A program made the position numbers and the translations under genes. From an uncultured Eubacteriales bacterium (GTDB lineage Bacteria; Bacillota; Clostridia; Oscillospirales; Butyricicoccaceae), in contig USML01000103.1 in assembly GCA_900555855.1 (NCBI GenBank), positions 1 through 5,466 on the forward strand: a stretch of 5,466 bases of DNA. The letters run 5' to 3'. Below are positions 1-5,466 of the stretch, one piece after another; the first letter of the stretch is position 1; each line of letters opens with the position of its first letter. The notes under the pieces are model-generated. The model ran no database searches. It was not told the DNA's origin and saw only the letters and a list, made by a program, of their open reading frames with translations.

Positions 1-1571
1 GCTTCGCAATGCTGGCCGGCTCCACCTTCGCGTGGTTCACGGATACGGCGACCACCGGGGTGAACCGGATCCAGTCCGGTACGCTGGATGTGGACATCGT
101 GGACGCTGTGGACACCACAAAGTCTCTGGATAAGCAGACACTGAAGTGGGTGCGCGCAAAGAGCGACACAGAAAAAGAGGCCGTGGACAGCGCGGAGATC
201 CTGTGGGAGCCGGGCTGCACCTATCAGCTTCAGCCCTTCAAGATTGCCAATAAGGGTAATCTGGCGCTGAAGTACAAGATCCAGATCACCGGCATTCAGG
301 GCGACGCCAAGCTGAATGATGTCATTGATTGGACCATCGTTGAAGGTGAGACCGACAATGAGGTCAAAAAAGAAGGCGTTGCAACGGGCGAGTATTTCCT
401 GCTGCCCGCAGGTCAGACTACTGCACCGCTGACCATCGAGGGTCACATGGATCAGAATGCCGGCAACGAGTATCAGAACCTGACCATTGACGGCATCGGC
501 ATCACCGTTCTTGCAACGCAGTATACCTATGAGAAGGACAGCATCAGCGATCGGTACGATAAGGATGCCGCCTATGCGCAGGGCGCTTACATCGTCGGCC
601 TGACGGATGAAAACGAAAAGACTGTGACTTTTGACACGCTGACCGCTGCGGCCAAGGCATGGCGTGAGAACAAGGGCGTTGTAACCAGCGGCAACACTTT
701 TGGTATGAACTCTCTGGGCACCGTTGATTCCATCACATGGGTCATTAGCGGTGAAGTGGCAATTGGCGATGGCGAAGGCGTTATCGGTAACAATGGTGCT
801 GGACAATCTATCCTCGGTGGTGGCTATTTCACTCCGAGCGTTACCGTAAATAACATTATAGTTAAGGGCGTTAACGATGCGAAGATTGCCAAGACTGGTG
901 AAAGCTATCTCGTTTCTGCTGGTGGCAAAGATGCAAATGTTGTTTACGAAAACATTACCTTTGTTGATACTGTCAGAATCGACAGCAATCCTGTGAACCT
1001 GACCTTCAAAAACTGCACATTTGAAGCGGGCTTCAGAATGCCGCACTCTGCCACTAATGGCAATGTAACCATCGAGAACTGCACATTTACCGGAAACGAA
1101 TCCAGCGGTTATGCGATCTTTGCGCAGGGCAATATGGCAAGCTTCAAGATCAGCGGCAACAAGATTTCCGGCTACCAGCGCGGTATCAATGTTCAGGCGG
1201 GCAATGATGCCGTTGTTACCATCTATGGCAACACCATTCAGAACATCACCGGCATAACCAAAAACGACAGAACCTACGGCGCTGCCATCCAGCTGACCAG
1301 CGCGAAGACCTTCACCATCACAAACAACACGATTTCTGATGTGGCAGTGAATGCGCTGCATATTTGGGCAAACGATACTGGTGCTGTTAAATGCAACCCG
1401 GACAGCATCGTGATCAAGGACAACAATATTTCTGCCGCTTACCTCTGCTGGAATCAGGCTGATTATGATATGAGCAAGGTCACCTCCAGCGGCAACACGG
1501 TCAATGTCACGAACGCTGGCAAGTGCGTCACCAAGACCGCTGAAGAACCCAGCAGCTTTACGCTCAACTAA
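1..1571 (+). CDS. Secreted TasA/camelysin-like protein with C-terminal parallel beta-helix (5' partial)
   Basis: The frame is open to the left edge (Phe-Ala before the ATG at 9), so the true start lies outside the window and the ATG at 9 is internal. Residues are numbered from that ATG. The first residues, MLAGSTFAWFTD, match the end of a SipW-type signal peptide, with likely cleavage after Ala8. Residues 9-175 look like the TasA/camelysin fold: SGTLDVDI (23-30), EPGCTYQLQPFKIANKGNLA (67-86) and a closing strand ending ATQYTYE (169-175). Residues 205-225 (FDTLTAAAKAWRENKG) resemble the lead-in helix of many beta-helix proteins. About 330-500 is a series of beta-helix coils. I see no sortase motif, dockerin or C-terminal membrane segment, so release or incorporation into extracellular matrix is inferred. 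No catalytic site is recognisable. It could be a matrix fibre component, an adhesin or a glycan-binding protein. The family call is fairly sure; the role is unknown. Confidence 0.85.
   Translation, partial: FAMLAGSTFAWFTDTATTGVNRIQSGTLDVDIVDAVDTTKSLDKQTLKWVRAKSDTEKEAVDSAEILWEPGCTYQLQPFKIANKGNLALKYKIQITGIQGDAKLNDVIDWTIVEGETDNEVKKEGVATGEYFLLPAGQTTAPLTIEGHMDQNAGNEYQNLTIDGIGITVLATQYTYEKDSISDRYDKDAAYAQGAYIVGLTDENEKTVTFDTLTAAAKAWRENKGVVTSGNTFGMNSLGTVDSITWVISGEVAIGDGEGVIGNNGAGQSILGGGYFTPSVTVNNIIVKGVNDAKIAKTGESYLVSAGGKDANVVYENITFVDTVRIDSNPVNLTFKNCTFEAGFRMPHSATNGNVTIENCTFTGNESSGYAIFAQGNMASFKISGNKISGYQRGINVQAGNDAVVTIYGNTIQNITGITKNDRTYGAAIQLTSAKTFTITNNTISDVAVNALHIWANDTGAVKCNPDSIVIKDNNISAAYLCWNQADYDMSKVTSSGNTVNVTNAGKCVTKTAEEPSSFTLN
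996..1502 (+). repeat. Parallel beta-helix coil repeats within the secreted protein
   Basis: The encoded protein shows seven similar short segments, counted from the ATG at 9: LTFKNCTF (331-338), VTIENCTF (353-360), FKISGNKI (379-386), VTIYGNTI (403-410), FTITNNTI (435-442), IVIKDNNI (467-474) and VTSSGNTV (491-498). Spacing is about 22 to 32 residues. The pattern is alternating hydrophobics, then Asn, then Thr/Lys/Asn and a hydrophobic residue. It is typical of PbH1-type right-handed beta-helix coils with a stacked Asn ladder. Cys336 and Cys358 fall at the same coil position and would stack in adjacent turns. DNA-level identity between coils is low, so this is a structural repeat and not a recent tandem duplication. 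Confidence 0.75.
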
Positions 1572-1592
1572 GCGGTTGTTTTCCCGAAAGAC

Positions 1593-1633
1593 AACGAACC
1601 CCCGGCGGCATTTGCCGCCGGGGGTTCGTTTTT
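1593..1633 (+). terminator. Rho-independent terminator shared by convergent genes
   Basis: A perfect 17-bp inverted repeat (1593-1609 paired with 1614-1630) closes on a four-base ATTT loop. Its GC-rich core is CCCCCGGCGGC. The downstream arm runs into TTTTT (1629-1633), so it is a strong terminator for the + strand gene ending at 1571. Read on the - strand, the hairpin follows the permease stop by only a few bases, but the sequence after it (GTCTTTCGGG) is a poorer T-tract. It may still end the efflux operon transcript, more weakly. Confidence 0.93.
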
Positions 1634-1638
1634 CAATA

Positions 1639-2370
1639 TTACTGCCGCTTCATTTGCCGCAGGAACAGCAGGATAGCGCCGGCCAGCGCCAGCACGGTAT
1701 AGCCCAGCACCCAGAGGGCGTGGGGCCAGACGGCGGGCCAGTCGCCGCGGAAAACGGCCCGCTCCACCTCCACTGCGTGGACAAAGGGCAGGGCATAGGC
1801 GATCTTCCGGAAAGCGCCGCCCACCAGCTCCAGATCGAACCAGACGCCGGAGAGCCAGGCGGAAAGATTGGTCAGCAGCGCGCCGCAGACGCCGCCGGTC
1901 TGCTTGGCGGTCAAAATGCTGCCGCAGAGCAGGCCCAGGGCGATGAAAAACAGCGACACCGGCACGATGGAAATTATGGCCCAGAGCATATTCACCGTGG
2001 GCGCAAGCCCCAGCACCATGGCCAGCAGATAGCACAGGGCGCTCTGGATCGCCGCCATGGGCAGGATGGGCAGGGCATAGCCGCAGATGAAATCCGCCGC
2101 CGTCAGCGGCGTGGTATAAAGCCGCTGGAGCAGGGCCGTTTCCCTGTCCCGGGAGATCAGCGTCGCGGAAAACAGCGTCAGAAAGGAAAGCCCAAAGACC
2201 GTGATGCCCGGGGTCAGCTGCTCCAGCGCAAAAAGCTCTGCGGGGATATTGGCCTGAATGGCGGAAAGCAGCAGGATCAGCACCAAAGGAAAGCCCAGGC
2301 CGAAGCCCAGCGTCAGCGGATCCCGCAGGATCTCCTTGGCGCAGCGCAGGGAAAAGGTACGCAGTCTCAT
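1639..2370 (-). CDS. ABC-2 type transporter permease (drug-efflux family)
   Basis: This is the membrane subunit of an ABC exporter, 243 residues. It has about six hydrophobic segments, at roughly 19-38, 54-72, 93-121, 127-151, 158-176 and 216-237. The cytoplasmic stretch after the second segment, SRDRETALLQRLYTTPLT (73-90), is the conserved coupling region of ABC-2 permeases of the DrrB/YadH/NodJ type. The ATG at 2370 overlaps the stop of the upstream ATPase as ATGA. A full AGGAGG ribosome site lies 7 bases upstream, inside the ATPase gene. One half-size permease with one ATPase implies a homodimeric assembly (two of each), as is usual for this group. The substrate cannot be read from the sequence; a drug, antimicrobial peptide or lipid is plausible given the linked TetR regulator. 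The gene is last in the operon and ends just before the shared terminator. Confidence 0.9.
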   Translation of the reverse strand: MRLRTFSLRCAKEILRDPLTLGFGLGFPLVLILLLSAIQANIPAELFALEQLTPGITVFGLSFLTLFSATLISRDRETALLQRLYTTPLTAADFICGYALPILPMAAIQSALCYLLAMVLGLAPTVNMLWAIISIVPVSLFFIALGLLCGSILTAKQTGGVCGALLTNLSAWLSGVWFDLELVGGAFRKIAYALPFVHAVEVERAVFRGDWPAVWPHALWVLGYTVLALAGAILLFLRQMKRQ

Positions 2371-3095
2371 GCTCTTTCCTCCTTTATCAGCTTGACAAAG
2401 GCTTCTTCAAAGCGAGCGGAGTCTGTTTGACGCTTGAGCTCCTCCGGTGTTCCCAGGGCAAGCAGACGGCCGTCCTTCATGACGCCGACCCGGTCGGAAA
2501 GCGCCTCCGCTTCCTCCAGATAGTGGGTGGTGAGGACGATGGTGATGCGGCCCTTCAGGCTGCGGACGGTGTCCCACAGATCGCTGCGGGCCAAAACATC
2601 CAGCCCCAGGGTGGGCTCGTCCAGAAAAAGGATCTCCGGCTGGCTCACCAGCGCCATGGCAATGCTCAGCCGCCGCTGCCCCCCGCCGGAGAGCTTTCCG
2701 GCCCGGCGGTGCAGGATGGGCGCAAGCCCCAGCTGAGCGGCCAGCTCCGCTGCCTTTTGGCGGCTTTTTTCTTTGGAAAACCCGTGGGCGCCGCACATCA
2801 GCAGCAGATTTTCCTCCGCAGTCAGGTTGGGGGCCACGGCGGTCTCCTGCGGGGAGACGCCGATGAGCTGCTTCACCTCCGCAGCCTGAGAAAGAATGCT
2901 TTTTCCGTCCAGCCAGGCTTCGCCGGCGGAGGGACGGGTCAGGCAGGAGAGCATCTTGATGGCGGTGGTCTTACCGGCGCCGTTGACGCCCAGCAGCGCA
3001 AACAGCTCGCCCTGCTCCACCGTCAGATCCAGACGGTTCACCGCCAGAATGTCCTTATATCGTTTGCTGAGACGCTCCGTCCGGATGGCTTCCAT
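2367..3095 (-). CDS. ABC transporter ATP-binding protein (drug-efflux, DrrA-like)
   Basis: This is the 242-residue cytoplasmic ATPase that powers the permease encoded next to it. All nucleotide-binding motifs are intact: Walker A GVNGAGKT (36-43), Q-loop Gln83 in SPQE, signature LSGGG followed by Gln140 (135-139), Walker B ILFLDE (155-160) with catalytic Glu160, D-loop LGLD (163-166), and switch His191 in TTHYLEEAE. The signature has an extra Gly in place of the more usual Gln (LSGGGQRR), which is common in the DrrA/CcmA group. TTHYLEEAE and LGLDVLAR also point to that multidrug/antibiotic exporter group. The ATG at 3095 has an AAAGGAGG site 8 bases upstream, lying inside the end of tetR. The gene begins within tetR (41-base overlap) and its stop overlaps the permease start by 4 bases. 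This indicates a single transcript with translational coupling. Confidence 0.95.
   Translation of the reverse strand: MEAIRTERLSKRYKDILAVNRLDLTVEQGELFALLGVNGAGKTTAIKMLSCLTRPSAGEAWLDGKSILSQAAEVKQLIGVSPQETAVAPNLTAEENLLLMCGAHGFSKEKSRQKAAELAAQLGLAPILHRRAGKLSGGGQRRLSIAMALVSQPEILFLDEPTLGLDVLARSDLWDTVRSLKGRITIVLTTHYLEEAEALSDRVGVMKDGRLLALGTPEELKRQTDSARFEEAFVKLIKEERA
2378..2385 (-). promoter_or_regulatory. Ribosome binding site of the permease gene
   Basis: On the - strand this reads AAAGGAGG, 7 bases before the ATG at 2370 and inside the 3' end of the ATPase gene. A near-perfect anti-16S match plus the ATGA overlap supports both de novo initiation and coupling, and fixes the permease start. Confidence 0.9.
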
Positions 3096-3663
3096 CTTGG
3101 CGTCCTCCTTTCAAAAACCGGTATTTCAGGCCCTCATACATATCCGTCAGGGCGCGGCTGACATCCTCCGTGCTCCAGTCCAGATAATGCGTCGCGGCCA
3201 TGGCGGCGATGCCGTGGACAAAAATCCAGTTTTCCAGATGAAACAGCAGCGCCTGCTGCCGGGTCAGGCCCAGATTGCGCTGGATCATCGCCAAAAGCTC
3301 CTCCAGCTCGCTCCCCGCCGCTGCCGGCTCCTCCCGGGAGCGATCCCGCATGAAGAGCAGCTTGAAAAGCTCCGGCTCCTCCTGGGAAAAGCGGATGTAG
3401 GCCATGCCGCTGGCCTTGTAGGGCGGAAGCTCGCCTCTGGTCATGGCCTCGGCCAGCCGCTGCTGATAAATGGCATCGGCGGCGGAAAGTACCTCACGCT
3501 GGACCTCCTCCATATTGCGGAACAGGCCGAAGATGGGCTTTGCGGAGCAGCCCAGCCGGGCGGCAAGACCCCGGGCAGTAACGGCGGAAAAGCCGCGCTC
3601 CCGGGTCAGCTCCAGCGCGGCAAGGACGATCTCCTCCCGGGTGTATTTGGTTTTTGGCGGCAA
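3055..3663 (-). CDS. TetR/AcrR-family transcriptional repressor, WHG-domain type
   Basis: This is the probable ligand-responsive repressor of the efflux operon, 202 residues from a TTG start. Residues 8-50 form the TetR DNA-binding domain (TREEIVLAALELTRERGFSA, then the helix-turn-helix around 25-47 ending PIFGLFRN). The C-terminal half carries YIRFSQEEPELFKLLFM (89-105) and ENWIFVHGIAAMA (144-156), the W-x-x-HG signature of the WHG type of TetR ligand domain. The TTG at 3663 is chosen because it is preceded by GAGGGG at 7-base spacing. It is also the only usable in-frame start downstream of the strong promoter. The longer frame from an ATG at 3750 would begin upstream of the -35 box. The last 13 codons lie inside the ATPase gene, giving an unusual polar tail (GSHPDGASQQTI). 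The gene is first in the operon, so it is likely autoregulated. Confidence 0.9.
   Translation of the reverse strand: MPPKTKYTREEIVLAALELTRERGFSAVTARGLAARLGCSAKPIFGLFRNMEEVQREVLSAADAIYQQRLAEAMTRGELPPYKASGMAYIRFSQEEPELFKLLFMRDRSREEPAAAGSELEELLAMIQRNLGLTRQQALLFHLENWIFVHGIAAMAATHYLDWSTEDVSRALTDMYEGLKYRFLKGGRQDGSHPDGASQQTI
3104..3111 (-). promoter_or_regulatory. Ribosome binding site of the ATPase gene, embedded in tetR coding sequence
   Basis: On the - strand this reads AAAGGAGG, 8 bases before the ATG at 3095. The same bases encode Lys-Gly-Gly near the end of the TetR protein, so ribosomes finishing tetR must pass over the initiation site. It decides the ATPase start. Confidence 0.9.
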
Positions 3664-3670
3664 GCCACAT

Positions 3671-3676
3671 CCCCTC
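3671..3676 (-). promoter_or_regulatory. Ribosome binding site deciding the tetR TTG start
   Basis: On the - strand this reads GAGGGG, followed by 7 bases and then TTG at 3663. It is weaker than the AGGAGG sites of the two transporter genes. Together with a TTG codon, this predicts less repressor than transporter per transcript. Confidence 0.7.
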
Positions 3677-3684
3677 TTTCTGAA

Positions 3685-3708
3685 AACGATAGTTGCGCAA
3701 CGATTGTT
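3685..3708. promoter_or_regulatory. Putative TetR operator (24-base near-palindrome)
   Basis: An inverted repeat is centred between 3696 and 3697. The perfect core is GTTGCGCAAC (3692-3701), with outer arms AACGAT and ATTGTT that match except at two symmetrical base pairs. The two halves also form a direct repeat, AACGATAGTT (3685-3694) and AACGATTGTT (3699-3708). It lies about 10 bases downstream of the -10 box, at roughly +3 to +26 of the expected transcript and before the tetR ribosome site. A bound TetR dimer there would block initiation or early elongation. The length and symmetry suit TetR-family operators; that this TetR binds it is inferred from position. Confidence 0.75.
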
Positions 3709-3717
3709 TCTTTTTCT

Positions 3718-3746
3718 ATTATATGCACACAATTGCCGATTGTCAA
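3718..3746 (-). promoter_or_regulatory. Consensus sigma-A promoter of the tetR-ABC operon
   Basis: On the - strand there is a -35 TTGACA (3741-3746), a spacer of exactly 17 bases (3724-3740), and a -10 TATAAT (3718-3723). Both hexamers are perfect consensus. Transcription should begin near 3711, giving a leader of about 48 bases to the TTG at 3663. Such a strong promoter with a downstream operator fits an operon held off by its own repressor. Confidence 0.9.
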
Positions 3747-3748
3747 GC

Positions 3749-3773
3749 AAAAAAGCGCCCCCGAGGGGCGCTT
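3749..3773 (-). terminator. Rho-independent terminator of ruvC
   Basis: A 9-bp perfect stem (3753-3761 paired with 3765-3773, AAGCGCCCC) has a three-base loop. On the - strand it runs into six Ts (3749-3754, partly in the stem). It lies about 22 bases past the ruvC stop. The T-tract ends two bases before the -35 hexamer of the tetR promoter, so it insulates the efflux operon from ruvC readthrough with almost no spare sequence. Confidence 0.92.
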
Positions 3774-3795
3774 AAACGGGTTTTGATGAGTTCTC

Positions 3796-4284
3796 TTATC
3801 GCAGCGGCAGGCAGCTGCCGGCAGCGTTGGCATGGCAGATGGCCAGGGCCAGCGCATCGGCCGCATCGTCGGGCCGGGGAATGCTTTTCAGGCCCAGAAT
3901 GTGGCGGGTCATCTCCATGACCTGCTTTTTTTCCGCCTTTCCATAGCCCACCACCGATTGCTTCACCTGCGAGGGCGTGTATTCAAAGGGCAGCAGACCC
4001 CGCTCGGCGCAGGCTGTTACGATGACGCCCCGGGCCTGCGCCACCTGAATACCGGTGGTGATGTTGGTGTTGAAAAAAAGCTCCTCAATGGCCACTGCGT
4101 CTGGCTTTACTGTGTCCAGCAGCGTGCGCATATCCCGCGCGATCTCCAGAAGACGATAGGGCATTTCCGTTCCGGCATGGGTGGTGATGGCGCCGTAGCA
4201 GAGCATTTTCTGCTTCCCGCCGGCGCTTTCCACTGCACCGTAGCCCACAATGGCATAGCCCGGATCCAGACCCAGAATGATCAT
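3796..4284 (-). CDS. ruvC: Crossover junction endodeoxyribonuclease RuvC
   Basis: This is the Holliday junction resolvase, which as a dimer cuts four-way junctions symmetrically with Mg2+ after RuvAB branch migration. It has 162 residues, close to the usual 160-175. The RNase H-like fold and acidic catalytic residues are all visible: Asp7 in ILGLDPG, Glu67 in AIEELFF, and Asp140 and Asp143 in RPDDAADALALAICH. FNTNITTGIQVAQARG (71-86) and YTPSQVKQSVVGYGKAEKKQV (starting at 102) are typical family blocks. The ATG at 4284 overlaps the stop of the upstream PLP-enzyme gene as ATGA. The only ribosome site is a weak GGAAGC, so translation is probably coupled to that gene. ruvA and ruvB are not downstream, because a terminator follows at once; they must be elsewhere. 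The protein appears complete and functional. Confidence 0.97.
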   Translation of the reverse strand: MIILGLDPGYAIVGYGAVESAGGKQKMLCYGAITTHAGTEMPYRLLEIARDMRTLLDTVKPDAVAIEELFFNTNITTGIQVAQARGVIVTACAERGLLPFEYTPSQVKQSVVGYGKAEKKQVMEMTRHILGLKSIPRPDDAADALALAICHANAAGSCLPLR

Positions 4285-5466
4285 GCTTCCAGCATCCGCT
4301 CTGCCGCCCGCAGGATGCCCAGCTTGCCGGATTCGTAGGTGAGACCGCCCTGGAGATAGCAGGTATAGGGCTCCCGCAGGGGCGCATCGCAGCTGAGCTC
4401 GATGGAGGCGCCCTGAATGAAGGTGCCAGCCGCCATGATCACAGGGTCCTCATAGCCGGGCATCTCGCCCGGGACGGGGCTGGCGAAGCTGTCTACCGGG
4501 GAGGCGGACTGGATGCCCTGGCAAAAGCGGATCAGCGGCTGGGGCGCGCCGAAATCAATGGTCTGGATGATGTCATACCGCGGCTCCTCCGCCGTGGGAG
4601 AGACGCCATAGCCCAGCTCCTGCAGAACGCCGGCGCAGAAAGCCTCCGTCTTGACTGCCTGCGCCGTCACATGGGGGGCCAGAAACAGGCCCTGATACAG
4701 GCTCCGGTTCACGCCCAGCGTTGCGCCGCATTCGCCGCCGATGCCCGGCAGGGTCATGCGGGCTGCCGCCCGTTCCACCAGATCTGCCCGGCCTGCAATA
4801 TAGCCGCCGCAGGGGGCCAGACCGCCGCCGGGGTTTTTGATGAGGGACGCCGCCTGCAGGTCTGCGCCGTGCTGCAGCGGCTCCGTCTCACAGACGAACT
4901 CGCCGTAGCTGTTGTCCACCAGCACCGCCAGATCCGGCCGGACGGACTTTACCAGAGCGCACAGCCGGCCGATCTCCTCCGGAGAAAGCGTCTTGCGGAT
5001 GCCGTAGCCCCGGCTGCGCTGGACAAACACCGCCGCCACATCGGGAGCCTGCACCGCTGCCAGAATGGCGGGCTCGTCTGGCGCACCGTTGTTCAGCGGC
5101 ACCTCCCGGAAGCCCATGCCGTAATCGGGGAAGCTGCCGGGGACATTGCCGTGCTTGCCCACCACGGTCTCCAGCGTATCGTAGACGCCGCCGGTGATGC
5201 TCAAAAGCGTCTGTCCCGGACGGACACAGGCGAACATGGCGCAGGCGATGGCGTGGGTGCCGTTGACAAAGCCGGTGCGCACCAGCGCCGCTTCCGTATG
5301 GAAAATATCCGCATAGATTTTTTCCAGCGTATCACGGCCGATATCGTTATAACCATATCCGGTAGACGGATACAAATGAGCTTCACTCAGCTGATTTTTC
5401 TGCATGGCATAAAGAACCTTTGCCTGATTATATTCAGCGATTCGGTCGATTTCCGCAAACCGTTCC
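4281..5466 (-). CDS. Methionine gamma-lyase family PLP-dependent protein ('aluminium resistance' family), 5' partial
   Basis: This is a fold-type I PLP enzyme of the Met_gamma_lyase family (YnbB-like), often labelled aluminium resistance protein or cystathionine beta-lyase-like; the physiological reaction is not established. Residues are counted from the internal ATG at 5405. GYGYNDIGRDTLEKIYADIF (16-35) is the family N-terminal signature. DNSYGEF (164-170) holds the Asp that would contact the pyridine nitrogen. SLIKNPGGG (187-195) holds Lys190, the expected Schiff-base lysine. The frame stays open to the right edge, adding 20 codons (ERFAEIDRIAEYNQ and on) that match the usual family start, so the true start is just outside the window. 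The stop overlaps the ruvC start as ATGA, making an operon with ruvC. About 394 of a typical 400-430 residues are present. All key residues appear intact. Confidence 0.92.
   Translation of the reverse strand, partial: ERFAEIDRIAEYNQAKVLYAMQKNQLSEAHLYPSTGYGYNDIGRDTLEKIYADIFHTEAALVRTGFVNGTHAIACAMFACVRPGQTLLSITGGVYDTLETVVGKHGNVPGSFPDYGMGFREVPLNNGAPDEPAILAAVQAPDVAAVFVQRSRGYGIRKTLSPEEIGRLCALVKSVRPDLAVLVDNSYGEFVCETEPLQHGADLQAASLIKNPGGGLAPCGGYIAGRADLVERAAARMTLPGIGGECGATLGVNRSLYQGLFLAPHVTAQAVKTEAFCAGVLQELGYGVSPTAEEPRYDIIQTIDFGAPQPLIRFCQGIQSASPVDSFASPVPGEMPGYEDPVIMAAGTFIQGASIELSCDAPLREPYTCYLQGGLTYESGKLGILRAAERMLEA

Noticed and set aside
9..11. The ATG at 9 as the start of the secreted protein.
   Set aside because: The frame is open upstream. 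The residues after the ATG are the end of a signal peptide whose basic and hydrophobic parts must precede it, outside the window.
996..1502. Tandem DNA repeat or phase-variable repeat in the secreted-protein gene.
   Set aside because: The coils are similar only at the protein pattern level. Spacing varies from 22 to 32 residues and the DNA copies are not near-identical.
1568..2035. A 155-codon - strand open frame within the permease gene in another frame.
   Set aside because: It is an Arg/Ala/Gly-rich product of GC-rich sequence. It overlaps the permease entirely and crosses the terminator hairpin.
1504..2430. A 308-codon open frame on the + strand across the permease gene.
   Set aside because: It lies opposite a clear ABC-2 permease. 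Its product is a low-complexity Gln/Arg/Gly-rich sequence typical of the antisense of GC-rich genes. It starts inside the secreted-protein gene and runs through the terminator hairpin.
2427..3161. A long + strand open frame opposite the ATPase gene.
   Set aside because: The - strand encodes all ABC ATPase motifs in order. The + product has no recognisable domain and no convincing ribosome site.
3664..3750. A longer tetR start at the ATG at 3750.
   Set aside because: That codon lies upstream of the -35 box of the operon's promoter and inside the ruvC terminator region. The added residues do not resemble a TetR N-terminus and would be read across the operator.
3832..4338. A + strand open frame opposite ruvC.
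   Set aside because: It is antisense to a well-conserved gene with all catalytic residues, and the product resembles nothing I recognise.

Overview
The window looks like ordinary chromosome from a fairly GC-rich, low-branching Firmicute, most likely a gut clostridium of the Oscillospiraceae/Ruminococcaceae type. This placement is an inference. It rests on GC-rich coding sequence (a hand count of 4681-4740 gives about 67% GC), strong AGGAGG-type ribosome sites, a TasA/camelysin-type secreted protein, and a methionine gamma-lyase-family gene next to ruvC. Five protein genes fill the window: one on the + strand at the left and four on the - strand. There are no tRNA, rRNA, CRISPR or insertion-sequence features, and no gene-free stretch longer than about 130 bases.

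Left part (1-1633, +): the 3' part of a secreted protein gene. Its N-terminus carries the end of a SipW-type signal peptide and a TasA/camelysin-like domain. Its C-terminal half is a run of parallel beta-helix coils. A long perfect hairpin terminator follows and lies between it and the convergent efflux operon.

Middle (1639-3746, -): a self-contained drug-efflux-type operon in the order tetR, ABC ATPase, ABC-2 permease. A consensus sigma-A promoter (TTGACA, 17 bases, TATAAT) drives it. A 24-base near-palindrome just downstream of the expected transcription start is the likely operator of the TetR repressor. The repressor appears to start at TTG. Its last 13 codons overlap the ATPase gene, and the ATPase stop overlaps the permease start as ATGA, so the three genes are tightly coupled.

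Right part (3749-5466, -): a PLP-dependent methionine gamma-lyase ('aluminium resistance') family gene, running off the right edge, is joined by an ATGA overlap to ruvC, the Holliday junction resolvase. ruvC ends at a compact terminator whose T-tract lies two bases from the -35 box of the efflux promoter.

I do not see a clearly new multi-gene system. The items most worth a second look are the TasA-like/beta-helix fusion, with its drop in GC in the helix part, and the compact autoregulatory control region of the efflux operon.
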